Of a stretch of DNA of 46,855 bases, positions 7,112-16,058 are shown piece by piece; position 1 is the first letter of the stretch, and every line of letters begins with the position of its first letter. The notes below the pieces were generated by a model, which saw only the letters and a program-made list of their open reading frames with translations, did not search any database and was not told where the DNA came from. The position numbers and the translations under genes were made by a program. Where the stretch lies: assembly GCA_934539295.1 (NCBI GenBank), contig CAKTCN010000029.1:1-46855 (forward strand). The letters are read 5' to 3'. The stretch comes from an uncultured Allosphingosinicella sp. (lineage in GTDB: Bacteria; Pseudomonadota; Alphaproteobacteria; Sphingomonadales; Sphingomonadaceae).

Positions 7112-8888
7112 GTTCCAGCGCCTCGGCCTGTTCGGCGAGTTCCAGCCAGCGTAGCTCGGCCTGGTCGCGCTCCTCGCGCGCCTTGTCGATGGCGCTGGTC
7201 AGTGCAGCGAACGTCTTCGGATCGCGCGTGTAGAGATTGGGGTCGGCAAGCGCCGCTTCATCCCGCGCGATGGCCGTTTCGATCTCTTCGATCCGGGCCG
7301 GCAACAGGTCCAGGTCGCGCTGGTCCTTGTAGGACAGCTTGGCCGTGCGCCTGGCCGGCGCGGCCTGAGCCGGCTTGCTCGCCGCGGCAGCCGCCTTGGG
7401 AGTGGTGGCGTTGCGCTGCCGCTCCCAATCCTCATAGCCGCCCGCCACCACGTCGACCTTGCCCGTGCCGTCGAGGCCGAGCGTGATCGTCACCGTGCGA
7501 TCAAGGAAGTCACGGTCGTGGCTGACGATCAGCACCGTGCCGTCATAATCGGCGATAACTTCCTGGAGCAGGTCCAGCGTTTCGAGATCGAGGTCGTTGG
7601 TCGGCTCGTCGAGCACCAGCAGGTTGGACGGCCGTGCGAACTCGCGCGCGAGCAGCAGGCGGGATCGTTCGCCGCCCGACAGCGTGCCGATCTTCGCCTC
7701 GGCAAGGCTGGGGTCGAACAGGAATTCCTTGAGATATCCGTGGATGTGCTTCTTGGCGCCGAGCACGTCGATCCAGTCGCCACCCTGCGTCAGCACGTCG
7801 CGCACCGACTTGGCCGGGTCCATCAGGCTGCGCTGCTGGTCGATGATGACGCTGTCCAGTGTCTTGGCGAGACGTACGCTGCCCGCATCCGGGGCGAGCT
7901 CTCCGGTGAGCAGCTTCAGCAAGGTGGTCTTGCCTGCGCCGTTGCGGCCGACGATGCCGATCCGGTCCCCCTTGGTGACGCGCAGCGACAGGTCCTTGAT
8001 GATCGTGCGTTCGCCGAAAGCCTTGCTGATCCCCTTGGCGTCTATCACGACCTTGGTCTGGGCATCGTCGCTGCCGATGGCGAGCTTGGCCGCGCCCTGC
8101 GGGCCCAGCATCGACGCACGCTCGGCCCGCATCTCCTTCAGCTTGGCGAGGCGGCCCTGGTTGCGGCGGCGACGGCCGGTGACGCCGCGCTGCAGCCAAT
8201 GTTCCTCGATCTTGAGCTTGGCATCGAGCCGTTGGGCATTGCGCTCCTCCTCGGCATAGACCTGTTCGGTCCACGCCTCGAAACCTCCGAAGCCGACCTC
8301 GGCGCGGCGAATGGTGCCGCGATCCAGCCACAGCGTCTGGCGGGTAAGGCGCGTGAGGAAGGTGCGGTCGTGGCTGATCGCGATGAACGCGCCCGTATAG
8401 CGGGCGAGCCAGCTTTCCAGCCAGTCGATGGCGGCGATGTCGAGATGGTTGGTCGGCTCGTCCATCAGCAGCACGTCGGGGTTCATCGCCAGCGCGCGTG
8501 CGATCGCGGCACGGCGGCGCTCGCCCCCCGACGCCGTCGCAGCCTCGCGGGAGAGGTCGATGCCGAGCTGATCGGCGATCGCCTCGGCTTCATGCCGCTC
8601 CGGCGCATCGTCGCCGGACAGCACGAAGTCGAGCAAGGTTGCGAAGCCGGTTACCTTCGGATCCTGCTCCAGCAGCACGACGTGCGTGCCCGGTTGGATT
8701 GTGCGCCGGCCCTCGTCCGAATCGATCTGCCCGGCGATCAGGCGCAGCAAGGTCGTCTTGCCCGCGCCGTTGCGCCCGATCAGCGCGAGCCGGTCGCGCG
8801 GTCCGATGAACAGGTCCAGACCCCGGAAAAGCCAGCCGGCGCCTTGGACGAGACCGAGATTTTCATAAGCAAGTACGGGTGCAGCCAT
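7104..8888 (-). CDS. uup: ABC-F family ATPase, Uup-like
   Basis: Soluble protein of 594 residues with two ABC ATPase domains and no membrane segments. This is the ABC-F class, which acts on ribosomes or nucleic acids rather than in transport. First domain: Walker A GRNGAGKT at 38-45, signature SGGERRR, Walker B LLMDEPTNHLD. Second domain: GRNGAGKTT, LSGGERSR, LVLDEPTNDLD. Between them is the long charged linker typical of ABC-F proteins. A C-terminal Ala/Lys-rich stretch and a coiled-coil tail of the kind found in Uup follow. The start at 8888 (MAAPVLAYENLG) leads straight into the first strand; an open extension to 8960 has no support. Uup is linked in E. coli to DNA repair and ribosome function. 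Confidence 0.93.
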   Translation of the reverse strand: MAAPVLAYENLGLVQGAGWLFRGLDLFIGPRDRLALIGRNGAGKTTLLRLIAGQIDSDEGRRTIQPGTHVVLLEQDPKVTGFATLLDFVLSGDDAPERHEAEAIADQLGIDLSREAATASGGERRRAAIARALAMNPDVLLMDEPTNHLDIAAIDWLESWLARYTGAFIAISHDRTFLTRLTRQTLWLDRGTIRRAEVGFGGFEAWTEQVYAEEERNAQRLDAKLKIEEHWLQRGVTGRRRRNQGRLAKLKEMRAERASMLGPQGAAKLAIGSDDAQTKVVIDAKGISKAFGERTIIKDLSLRVTKGDRIGIVGRNGAGKTTLLKLLTGELAPDAGSVRLAKTLDSVIIDQQRSLMDPAKSVRDVLTQGGDWIDVLGAKKHIHGYLKEFLFDPSLAEAKIGTLSGGERSRLLLAREFARPSNLLVLDEPTNDLDLETLDLLQEVIADYDGTVLIVSHDRDFLDRTVTITLGLDGTGKVDVVAGGYEDWERQRNATTPKAAAAASKPAQAAPARRTAKLSYKDQRDLDLLPARIEEIETAIARDEAALADPNLYTRDPKTFAALTSAIDKAREERDQAELRWLELAEQAEALERG

Positions 8889-9093
8889 GCGGGCCAGATA
8901 GGGCAGGGAAGGCGAAAGGTCATCCCCGTCATGCACGAAGGGGCGTTGCCCAATCCCCACAGGTGTAACGGAAATGCGTCGGCGGCGTGCACGTCCGGTT
9001 GACGCCGCCCGGCTTTGACGGCCCTATTCATGCGCTATTCAATGCTCCGCGCCTATCCGGTTGAGGAACAACGAATTTCTTGAAGTGGAATCG

Positions 9094-9393
9094 ATGCGTA
9101 TCCTTCCCGCCATCATCGCTGCTGCCCTGATCCTGCCCGTGGGTGCTGCCGATGCGCGTCCGTCGCGTGGCCGGGATCAGGATATGGCGTTCCAGGCGGT
9201 TCGCGAACAGAAGATCCTGCCGCTTCCTTCCATCGAGGGCGCCTATGTGCCGCGCATGAAGGGTGCCCGTTACCTCGGGCCCGAACTGATCGGGCGCGAG
9301 CGTTACCGCCTGAAGTTCATGCGCGAAGGGCAGGTGATCTGGATCGACGTGGATGCCCGCACCGGGCGCGAGATCGGCCGGTCGGGCAACTGA
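9094..9393 (+). CDS. Small secreted PepSY-like protein
   Basis: Protein of 99 residues with a clear signal peptide (MRILPAIIAAALILPVGAADA). A short periplasmic domain follows that ends LKFMREGQVIWIDVDARTGRE, a strand pattern typical of PepSY domains, which often bind or inhibit peptidases or modulate sensors. The ATG at 9094 begins the signal peptide; a TTG at 9061 is in frame but adds a non-signal extension. It lies 116 bases upstream of a response regulator/sensor kinase pair in the same direction, a common place for PepSY proteins, so it may tune that sensor or be its target. That functional link is inferred. Confidence 0.8.
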   Translation: MRILPAIIAAALILPVGAADARPSRGRDQDMAFQAVREQKILPLPSIEGAYVPRMKGARYLGPELIGRERYRLKFMREGQVIWIDVDARTGREIGRSGN

Positions 9394-9400
9394 TCCGCCG

Positions 9401-9419
9401 GACGAACGGGGCGTTCGTC
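9401..9419. repeat. Hairpin after the PepSY-like gene
   Basis: Seven-base stem GACGAAC / GTTCGTC around a GGGGC loop, eight bases after the PepSY-like stop codon. It may separate that gene from the two-component operon as a weak terminator. There is no T-run. Confidence 0.4.
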
Positions 9420-9509
9420 AGCCCCGCTTCATGAAACCATTGGCAATCGCGCTGGTTGGGCGGCTAGAAAAGCTGTTCATGTTGGTGCCAGAGGCTGGAG
9501 GTTTGACGC

Positions 9510-10175
9510 ATGCGGGTCCTGATCGTCGAGGATGAACCCAATCTCGGCCGGCAGCTTCGCGCCACGCTGGAAGGCGCCGGCTATGCCGTCGATCTTGCCA
9601 CCGATGGCGAGGATGGCCACTATCTCGGCTCCACCGAAAGCTACGATGCCGTTATCCTCGACCTCGGCCTGCCCGAAGTGGACGGGCTGACCGTGCTCGA
9701 CCGCTGGCGCAAGGAAGGCAAGGCCATGCCCGTGCTGGTGCTGACCGCGCGCGACAGCTGGTCCGACAAGGTGGCCGGCCTCGACGCCGGGGCGGATGAC
9801 TATCTCGCCAAGCCGTTCCAGACGGAGGAATTGATCGCGCGCCTGCGTGCCCTGATCCGCCGCGCGTCGGGAAACAGCTCGTCGGAATTGATCGCGGGCG
9901 ACGTGCGCCTCGACACGCGTTCGGGCAAGGTGACGCTGGACGGCGAGCCCGTGAAGCTCACCGCACAGGAATATAAGCTCCTCTCCTACCTCATGCACCA
10001 CAAGGGCAAGGTGGTGAGCCGGACCGAGCTGATCGAACATATCTACGACCAGGATTTCGATCGCGATTCGAACACGATCGAAGTGTTCGTGACACGCATC
10101 CGCAAGAAGCTCGGCCCCGATGTCATCACCACCATCCGCGGCCTCGGTTACTCGCTGGAGGAACCGCGCGGCTGA
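9510..10175 (+). CDS. OmpR/PhoP-family response regulator
   Basis: DNA-binding response regulator of 221 residues. The receiver domain (1-115) has the acidic residues of VEDEP, phospho-acceptor D51 (AVILDLGLPEVDG), a Thr in LTARD and a Lys in LAKPFQ. The winged-helix output domain (125-220) has LTAQEYKLLSYLMHH, SRTELIEHIYDQDFDRDSN and VFVTRIRKKLG, as in OmpR/PhoB proteins. A GGCTGGAGG site precedes the ATG. The sensor kinase gene begins 10 bases downstream, so the two are one operon. The closest general resemblance is to PhoP/QseB-type regulators of envelope or metal stress; the actual signal is unknown. Confidence 0.95.
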   Translation: MRVLIVEDEPNLGRQLRATLEGAGYAVDLATDGEDGHYLGSTESYDAVILDLGLPEVDGLTVLDRWRKEGKAMPVLVLTARDSWSDKVAGLDAGADDYLAKPFQTEELIARLRALIRRASGNSSSELIAGDVRLDTRSGKVTLDGEPVKLTAQEYKLLSYLMHHKGKVVSRTELIEHIYDQDFDRDSNTIEVFVTRIRKKLGPDVITTIRGLGYSLEEPRG

Positions 10176-10185
10176 TGAGGGCCGG

Positions 10186-11589
10186 GTGAAATCCTCGCTC
10201 CGCCTGTTCCGGCGCGGGGACCGACACGCGCCGCGACGCCGATCCGGCGGGTCGCTGACGCGGCGCATGATCACCGTGTCTGCGTTGTGGATCATCGTGC
10301 TGCTGAGCGGCGGCGGGGTTGCGCTCGACCGCGTGTTGAGGTCCGCACTCACCAACAATTTCGACGCGCAGCTCGAATATGTGCTGACCGCCCTGATCTC
10401 CTCATCGGAAATCGGACCGGACGGTGAGGTGCTGCCGAGCCGAGAATTGGCCGACCAGCGCTTCATCGAGCCTTATTCCGGCGCTTATTATCAGGTCACG
10501 CGGATCGGGAAGACGTTCAACCAGAATATCGACCTTCGCTCGCGATCCCTGTGGGACCGCCTGCTCGCGGTGCGCGGCACGCACAAGGACACCGAGTTCC
10601 ACACCTACGACAGCATGCAATTCTCCGAAGAACCGCTGCGGGTTGTCGAAAGCGATGCGCGCCTTCCGGGCTCCAACGAATTGTGGCGTTTCCAGGTGGC
10701 GCAAAGCCGTGCCGGGCTGAACGACCAGATCAATGTGCTGCGCAGGACCATGGTCCGCTCCTTCGGCGCGCTGGGGCTCGGTCTCATCATCCTGGCGGCG
10801 CTGCAGGCGGTCTACGGCTTGTGGCCGCTGCGGCGGGTGAGGCGTTCGATCGCAGCGATCCGGTCCGGCGAGAAGGCACGCATCGAGGAGATCTACCCGC
10901 GCGAGATCGAGCCGCTGACCGGCGAATTGAACCAGTTGCTCGAGCACAATGAGAAGCAGGCCGAAGAGGCGCGCACGCATGCCGGCAATCTCGCCCATGC
11001 GCTGAAGACGCCGCTTACCGTGATCACCAATGCCGCTGCCGCCAATGACCCCGAACTGCCGGCGACGGTGCGGCGGGAGGCGGCAACCATGCGCCGTCAG
11101 GTGGATCACCATCTTGCCCGCGCCCGCGCCATCGGCCGCCGCTCCAACGCACAGGCGCGCGCAGAAGTCTGGCCGGCCTTGCAGGCTGTCGAACGCGCGG
11201 TCGACCGTCTGTACGAGGAGGTCACGATCGACCTCGCCGGCGACAAGGCCGCGGCCGTGCGCGTCGAGCGGCAGGACCTGGACGAAATGCTGGGCAACCT
11301 GATCGAGAATGCCGCCAAATATGGCGGCGGTCGCGTATTCGTGACCGTGTCCCGAACTGACGGCTTCGTCGAGATCGATGTCGAGGACGACGGCCGCGGC
11401 ATACCCGAGGCGCAGCGCGCCAGCATCTTCGATCGCGGCGTGCGGCTTGACCTCGAAAAGCCGGGCACCGGCCTCGGCCTCGCCATCGTGCGTGACGTTG
11501 CGGAAATCTACGGCGGCTCGGTGCAGCTGGAGGAGAGCGAGGATCTGGGCGGCCTGCTGGCGCGCCTGCGCCTCCCGCTCTGCACCTGA
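10186..11589 (+). CDS. PhoQ/QseC-type sensor histidine kinase
   Basis: Inner-membrane sensor kinase of 467 residues and partner of the regulator directly upstream. A basic cytoplasmic start is followed by a transmembrane helix at about 28-48, a periplasmic sensor region to about 185, a second helix (ALGLGLIILAALQAVYGL), then HAMP-like and HisKA segments with phospho-acceptor H271 in NLAHALKTPL. The ATPase domain has NLIENAAKYG, VEDDGRGIPE and GTGLGLAIVRDVAE. The GTG start at 10186 was chosen because GAGGG precedes it and it falls just after the regulator's stop. The extended frame from 10120 would overlap the regulator. Confidence 0.94.
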   Translation: MKSSLRLFRRGDRHAPRRRSGGSLTRRMITVSALWIIVLLSGGGVALDRVLRSALTNNFDAQLEYVLTALISSSEIGPDGEVLPSRELADQRFIEPYSGAYYQVTRIGKTFNQNIDLRSRSLWDRLLAVRGTHKDTEFHTYDSMQFSEEPLRVVESDARLPGSNELWRFQVAQSRAGLNDQINVLRRTMVRSFGALGLGLIILAALQAVYGLWPLRRVRRSIAAIRSGEKARIEEIYPREIEPLTGELNQLLEHNEKQAEEARTHAGNLAHALKTPLTVITNAAAANDPELPATVRREAATMRRQVDHHLARARAIGRRSNAQARAEVWPALQAVERAVDRLYEEVTIDLAGDKAAAVRVERQDLDEMLGNLIENAAKYGGGRVFVTVSRTDGFVEIDVEDDGRGIPEAQRASIFDRGVRLDLEKPGTGLGLAIVRDVAEIYGGSVQLEESEDLGGLLARLRLPLCT

Positions 11590-11642
11590 GCGTCACGCAA
11601 GACCTTGCCTTTGATCGCCCGAACGCGCAGAGCCCCGCGGAG

Positions 11643-12656
11643 ATGAGCGCCACCGTCCACCAGATCGGAAGCCAGCGTGCGCCGTCGCTCGATGCGATGG
11701 TCCATCTGGTCAGCACAGACCTCAATCAGGTCAACAGCGTCATTCTCGACCGTATGCAGAGCGAGGTCGCTCTCATTCCCGAGCTTGCGGGCCACCTGAT
11801 CGCGGGCGGCGGCAAGCGGATGCGGCCGATGCTGACGCTCGCCTGCGCGCGGCTGCTCGATTATTCGGGTACGCGCCATCACCGGCTAGCTGCCGCCGTG
11901 GAGTTCATCCACACGGCGACGCTGCTCCACGACGATGTGGTCGACGGATCGGGCCTGCGTCGCGGCCGGCGCACTGCCAACATCATCTGGGGCAATCCTG
12001 CCAGCGTGCTGGTCGGCGACTTCCTCTTCTCGCGCAGCTTCGAGCTGATGGTGGAGGATGGCAGCCTCAAGGTGCTCAAGATCCTCAGCCGCGCATCGGC
12101 CGTGATCGCCGAGGGCGAGGTGGACCAGCTGACCGCACAGCGGCGGATCGAGACGACCGAGGACCATTATCTCGGCATCATCAGCGCCAAGACGGCCGCG
12201 CTGTTCGCTGCCGCCTGCCGGATCGCCGCCGTGGTGGCCGAGCGGGACGAGGGCGTGGAAGAAGCGCTCGATGCCTATGGCCGCAACCTCGGCATCGCCT
12301 TTCAGCTGATCGACGACGCGATCGACTATGCGTCGGACGGCGCCACCATGGGCAAGGACACGGGCGACGATTTCCGCGACGGCAAGGTCACGCTGCCCGT
12401 GATCCTGGCCGTGGCGCGCGGCGATGACGAGGAACGCCGGTTCTGGCGCGACGCGATGCAGGGGCAGCGCGTGTCGGACGAGGATCTGGCACATGCGCAA
12501 TCCCTGCTCGACCGGCACCATGCCCTTGCCGACACGTTCGCCCGTGCGCGCCATTACGGCCAGCGCGCGATCGACGCGCTCGGGCCTTTCCCGGCTGGCA
12601 AGGCCAAGGCGGCACTGGTGGAAGCGGTCGAGTTCGCGATCTCCCGCGCGTACTGA
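11643..12656 (+). CDS. ispB: Long-chain polyprenyl diphosphate synthase (octaprenyl/IspB type)
   Basis: Trans-prenyltransferase of 337 residues that condenses farnesyl diphosphate with several isopentenyl diphosphates to make the side chain of ubiquinone. Both aspartate-rich motifs are present: LLHDDVVDGSGLRRG (first, about residues 96-110) and FQLIDDAIDYASD (second). GGGKRMRPML near the N-terminus binds diphosphate. Small residues ahead of the first motif suit a long product, but exact chain length cannot be read. No signal peptide or membrane segment is seen. It starts 53 bases after the sensor kinase stop and is followed by hrpB in the same direction. Confidence 0.93.
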   Translation: MSATVHQIGSQRAPSLDAMVHLVSTDLNQVNSVILDRMQSEVALIPELAGHLIAGGGKRMRPMLTLACARLLDYSGTRHHRLAAAVEFIHTATLLHDDVVDGSGLRRGRRTANIIWGNPASVLVGDFLFSRSFELMVEDGSLKVLKILSRASAVIAEGEVDQLTAQRRIETTEDHYLGIISAKTAALFAAACRIAAVVAERDEGVEEALDAYGRNLGIAFQLIDDAIDYASDGATMGKDTGDDFRDGKVTLPVILAVARGDDEERRFWRDAMQGQRVSDEDLAHAQSLLDRHHALADTFARARHYGQRAIDALGPFPAGKAKAALVEAVEFAISRAY

Positions 12657-12689
12657 CCTCCGGGCCGGGCGCGGGACAGACGTAGGGCT

Positions 12690-15161
12690 GTGACCACCCT
12701 GCCGATCCATGCCGTGCTTCCCGATCTGCTCGGCGCCTTGCGCGTGCGGTCCAACGCCGTGCTCGTCGCTCCGCCTGGCGCAGGCAAGACGACCGCCGTG
12801 GCACCGGCGCTCCTGTCCGAACCCTGGTGCGACGGCGAAATCCTGCTCCTTTCCCCCCGCCGCCTCGCCGCGAGGGCGGCGGCCGAGCGGATGGCGGAGC
12901 TTGCCGGCGAGCGGGTGGGGGACACGATCGGCTACGCCACCCGGCTCGACAGCAAGCGTTCCACCCGCACGCGCATCCTGGTGCTGACGGAAGGTATCTT
13001 CCTCAGCCGGATCCAGGCCGATCCCGAGCTTGCCGGCATCTCTGCCGTTCTGTTCGACGAGGTGCATGAGCGCAGTCTCGACAGCGACTTCGGCCTGGCG
13101 CTCGCACTTGACGCGCAAGCTGCGCTGCGGCCAGACCTGCGCATCGTCGCGATGTCGGCCACCCTGGACGGCGCCCGCTTCTCCGCCCTGATGGATGATG
13201 CGCCGGTGGTGGAAAGCGAAGGCCGGTCGTGGCCGCTGACCCTGCGTCATGTCGGGCGCGCGGCGGAGCGCCGGATCGAGGACGAGATGGCGGGGGCAAT
13301 CCACCGTGCCCTTGCCGAGGAGGAGGGCAGCCTGCTGGCATTCCTTCCCGGCGTCGCGGAGATCGAGCGCACGGCCGAGCGGTTGGCGGGCTTGCCTGCC
13401 GACATCGACATATGGCGCCTGCATGGCACGCTGGAGCCCAAGGAGCAGAGAGCTGCGATCGCGTCCTCGCCGGCCGGGCGACGCAAGGTCGTGCTCGCCA
13501 CGTCCATTGCCGAGACCAGCCTGACGCTGGAAGGCGGTCGGATCGTGGTCGATAGTGGCCTTGCACGGCGTCCACGCTACGATCGTGCGGCAGGCGTCAC
13601 CAGGCTCGTGACGGAGCGGGCAAGCCAGGCCGCCGTGACGCAGCGCGCCGGCCGTGCCGCGCGGCAGGCTCCCGGCGTCGCCTATCGTCTGTGGGAGGAA
13701 TCTGCGACCGCGGCCCTCCCGCGCTTCGACCCGCCGGAGATACTGGAAGCGGACCTCAGCAGCCTGCTGCTCGACTGCGCGCTTTGGGGCGCGACGGATC
13801 CACGCAGCCTCAAGTGGATCGATCCGCCGCCACCGGCCGCGGTCGACGAAGCGCGGCGCCGACTGCGCGCCCTTGATGCGATCGACATGGACGGGCGGCC
13901 AACCGCACATGGCAAGGCCATTGCGGGCCTGCCGCTGCCGCCGCGGCTCGCCCATATGCTCATCGCGGCCGATGCGCGCGGCTGGGGCGATTTGGCGGCC
14001 GAGGTGGCTGTGCTGCTGTCGGAGCGGGGGCTGGGCGGCAACGATGTCGATCTCGAACTTCGCCTCAGGCGGTGGCGCAGCGAGCGTGGAAAGCGCGCGG
14101 ATGCCGCGCGGGGACTGTCACGGCGATGGTTGCAGTTGGCCCGTTCGGCACGCGCCTCGATGTCGCCGCCCGTCCCGTTGCCGGGGATTGGCGAGGTCGG
14201 GCTTTGCGTTGCACTCGCTTTCCCCGACCGGCTGTCCAAGCGCCGAAGCGCAAGCGGAGAGGATTGGATTTCGGCAGGGGGCCGCGGCTTCCGACTTGAC
14301 GGCACGTCACCTCTTGCGCGCGAGGCATGGCTAGCCGTGGCCGAGGTCGGCGGCACCGCAGCGGGAGCGCGCATCCTGTCGGCCGCCCCGATCGACGGCG
14401 TGGCGGTGGAGGCATTGTTCGCCGACAGGATCGAGACTGGCACGCACGTCGCCTTCGATCCAGTTACCGGCAATGTCACGGCAAACCGCGGCCGCCGTCT
14501 GGGCGCGATCACGCTTTCGGAAAGGCGGAACGCCGATCCCGCACCGGAGGATGTCGCCAGCGCCCTGGTCGAGGGCGTGCGCGCGCATGGGCTGCAGCTT
14601 CTGCCCTGGAGCGAAGCCGCGCGATCGCTGCGCCGCCGCCTGGCCTTCGCGAAGGCGCATGGGGCAGACCTCCCCGACCTGTCGGATGCGTTCCTGCTCG
14701 CAACGCTCGACGACTGGCTGCCGATGCTGGTGGCGGGCAAGCGGAGGCTGAGCGATATCGATCGATCCGTGCTGAGCGGTGTCCTGGATGCGCAGCTCGG
14801 CTGGGACGGACGCAAGCTGCTCGACCGGCTGATGCCCGAAAGCTTCACCACGCCAGCGGGCAGCAGCCATGCCATCGACTATGAGGCGGAGGGCGGTCCC
14901 ACCGTTACCGCACGCGCCCAGGCTTTTTTCGGCCTCTCCACGCACCCGTGCGTGGCGAACGGCGTGCCGCTGGTCCTGAGTCTCACCTCGCCGGCGGGAC
15001 GCCCGATCCAGACCACGCGCGACCTGCCCGGCTTCTGGGCCGGAAGCTGGGCGGCGGTCGCGAAGGAGATGCGCGGCAGGTACCCACGCCATCCCTGGCC
15101 GGACGATCCTGCCAATGCCGATCCGACGCTCAGGACCAAGAAGGCGAGCCGCCGGGGCTGA
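12690..15161 (+). CDS. hrpB: ATP-dependent helicase HrpB
   Basis: DExH-box helicase of 823 residues, matching the length of bacterial HrpB. Walker A is APPGAGKTT near residue 30; motif II is LFDEVHERSLD, the DEVH form. VAMSATLDG is motif III. The helicase C-terminal domain has ATSIAETSLTLEG and QRAGRAARQAPGVAYRL (motif VI). An HA2-like region and the HrpB-specific C-terminal domain, ending FWAGSWAAVAKEMRGRYPRHPWPDDP, complete the protein. Translation starts at GTG 12690, 33 bases after ispB. A large antisense frame over ispB and this gene is a shadow. The cellular role of HrpB is poorly defined; RNA processing is usually assumed. Confidence 0.95.
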   Translation: MTTLPIHAVLPDLLGALRVRSNAVLVAPPGAGKTTAVAPALLSEPWCDGEILLLSPRRLAARAAAERMAELAGERVGDTIGYATRLDSKRSTRTRILVLTEGIFLSRIQADPELAGISAVLFDEVHERSLDSDFGLALALDAQAALRPDLRIVAMSATLDGARFSALMDDAPVVESEGRSWPLTLRHVGRAAERRIEDEMAGAIHRALAEEEGSLLAFLPGVAEIERTAERLAGLPADIDIWRLHGTLEPKEQRAAIASSPAGRRKVVLATSIAETSLTLEGGRIVVDSGLARRPRYDRAAGVTRLVTERASQAAVTQRAGRAARQAPGVAYRLWEESATAALPRFDPPEILEADLSSLLLDCALWGATDPRSLKWIDPPPPAAVDEARRRLRALDAIDMDGRPTAHGKAIAGLPLPPRLAHMLIAADARGWGDLAAEVAVLLSERGLGGNDVDLELRLRRWRSERGKRADAARGLSRRWLQLARSARASMSPPVPLPGIGEVGLCVALAFPDRLSKRRSASGEDWISAGGRGFRLDGTSPLAREAWLAVAEVGGTAAGARILSAAPIDGVAVEALFADRIETGTHVAFDPVTGNVTANRGRRLGAITLSERRNADPAPEDVASALVEGVRAHGLQLLPWSEAARSLRRRLAFAKAHGADLPDLSDAFLLATLDDWLPMLVAGKRRLSDIDRSVLSGVLDAQLGWDGRKLLDRLMPESFTTPAGSSHAIDYEAEGGPTVTARAQAFFGLSTHPCVANGVPLVLSLTSPAGRPIQTTRDLPGFWAGSWAAVAKEMRGRYPRHPWPDDPANADPTLRTKKASRRG

Positions 15162-15164
15162 CCC

Positions 15165-15620
15165 TTACCAGTGATACCCGCCGCTGCGCTGGAAGTCGTA
15201 GATCCGGCCGGAACGAGAGGTGCAGCTGAAGCCGACCGCCTGCGGATCGGGGCTGTCGCCCGCCACGTTCATGTAGCCGGTCACGTAGAAATAGCCGTCA
15301 CGCCGCACCACCTCGTCGATGTCGGTGACGCGTGCGGGGTTGTAGCGTGACCCGCCATCCTCGGCTTCGCGCACGCAGGCATCCACCGCACGCTGCTCCG
15401 CCTCGTAGCCGGTGTCGCCCTTCTTGGTCAGCGCGGCGGCGAGTGCGGCGACGCCGCCGACCACCAGCAGGCCGCCCAGCACCTCGTCGGCGCCGATGCC
15501 GCCGCGGTCCCGGTCGCGATGGTGCCAACGCTCGCCGCGCCTCTGGGCTTCTGCCGGGGCAGCAGCAGTGGCGAGAACCAGGGCCGTCGTCACACCGGCG
15601 ATCATCTTCGTTGCAAACAT
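15165..15620 (-). CDS. Secreted protein of unknown function with glycine-rich hydrophobic segment
   Basis: Protein of 151 residues. Residues 1-25 are a signal peptide with an Ala-rich core and cleavage near AEAQ. A basic stretch (RRGERWHHRDRDRGG) and a Gly/Ala/Val hydrophobic helix (VLGGLLVVGGVAALAAAL) follow. The C-terminal half carries two cysteines (DACVREAED and GFSCTSRSG) and the pattern DGYFYVTGYMNVAG, suggesting a small folded envelope domain. It ends four bases from the hrpB stop in convergent orientation. This type of small envelope protein recurs in sphingomonad-like genomes in my recollection, but I cannot name a function. Confidence 0.75.
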   Translation of the reverse strand: MFATKMIAGVTTALVLATAAAPAEAQRRGERWHHRDRDRGGIGADEVLGGLLVVGGVAALAAALTKKGDTGYEAEQRAVDACVREAEDGGSRYNPARVTDIDEVVRRDGYFYVTGYMNVAGDSPDPQAVGFSCTSRSGRIYDFQRSGGYHW

Positions 15621-15758
15621 CCAATCACTCCCCGGAACTTCGTTGCCGGCAGCGATTTGGCGCCTTGGCAGATGAAGCCGGTCTGAACCATCAAAGGGGC
15701 TTCGCGCGCGCGCCCGCTTGGCTATAAGCGGCGCGATTATTCAAAGGGTTGTTGTGAC

Positions 15759-16058
15759 ATGGCTGCGCGTATCTTCCGCGAAACCAAGAATGCGATGCAA
15801 TCGGGCAAGGCGCGCGAAGGCCGCTGGATCCTGGAGTTCGAATCGCATGCCGCGCGCAAAGCGGATCCGTTGATGGGCTGGTCGGGCGGTGCCGACACGC
15901 AGACCCAGGTGCGGCTGACCTTCGATACGCTGGAGGCTGCGCAGGCCTATGCGACGCGCGAGGGCGTCCACTATCACGTGGTGCCGACCGCCAGCCGTTC
16001 GCTGAAGCTGCAAAGCTATGCCGACAATTTCGTGAAGCCCGGCGGCGTCAACTTCTAA
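15759..16058 (+). CDS. NADH dehydrogenase accessory subunit, NDUFS4/18-kDa-like
   Basis: Protein of 99 residues from the ETC complex I subunit family (PF04800), homologous to eukaryotic NDUFS4, an accessory subunit that stabilises the NADH-oxidising arm of complex I. Typical features are the N-terminal ARIFRETKNAMQSGKA, the core WILEFE, DPLMGWSGGADTQTQV, and the C-terminal SYADNF. It is encoded apart from the nuo genes, as is usual in alphaproteobacteria. A TATAAG hexamer at 15723-15728 could be its -10 element. Its TAA stop overlaps the stop of the convergent NUDIX gene by four bases. Confidence 0.93.
   Translation: MAARIFRETKNAMQSGKAREGRWILEFESHAARKADPLMGWSGGADTQTQVRLTFDTLEAAQAYATREGVHYHVVPTASRSLKLQSYADNFVKPGGVNF

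Noticed and set aside
7518..9002. A 494-codon plus-strand frame opposite uup
   Set aside because: Mirror of a real ABC-F gene; composition is typical of an antisense shadow and there is no ribosome site.
9431..9535. A 34-codon upstream frame overlapping the response regulator start
   Set aside because: No clear ribosome site, no recognisable product, and it ends out of frame inside the regulator; chance is likely.
11886..13955. A 689-codon open frame on the minus strand over the prenyl synthase and HrpB genes
   Set aside because: It lies antisense to two proteins with complete catalytic motifs; its translation has no domain pattern and arises from GC-rich third positions.
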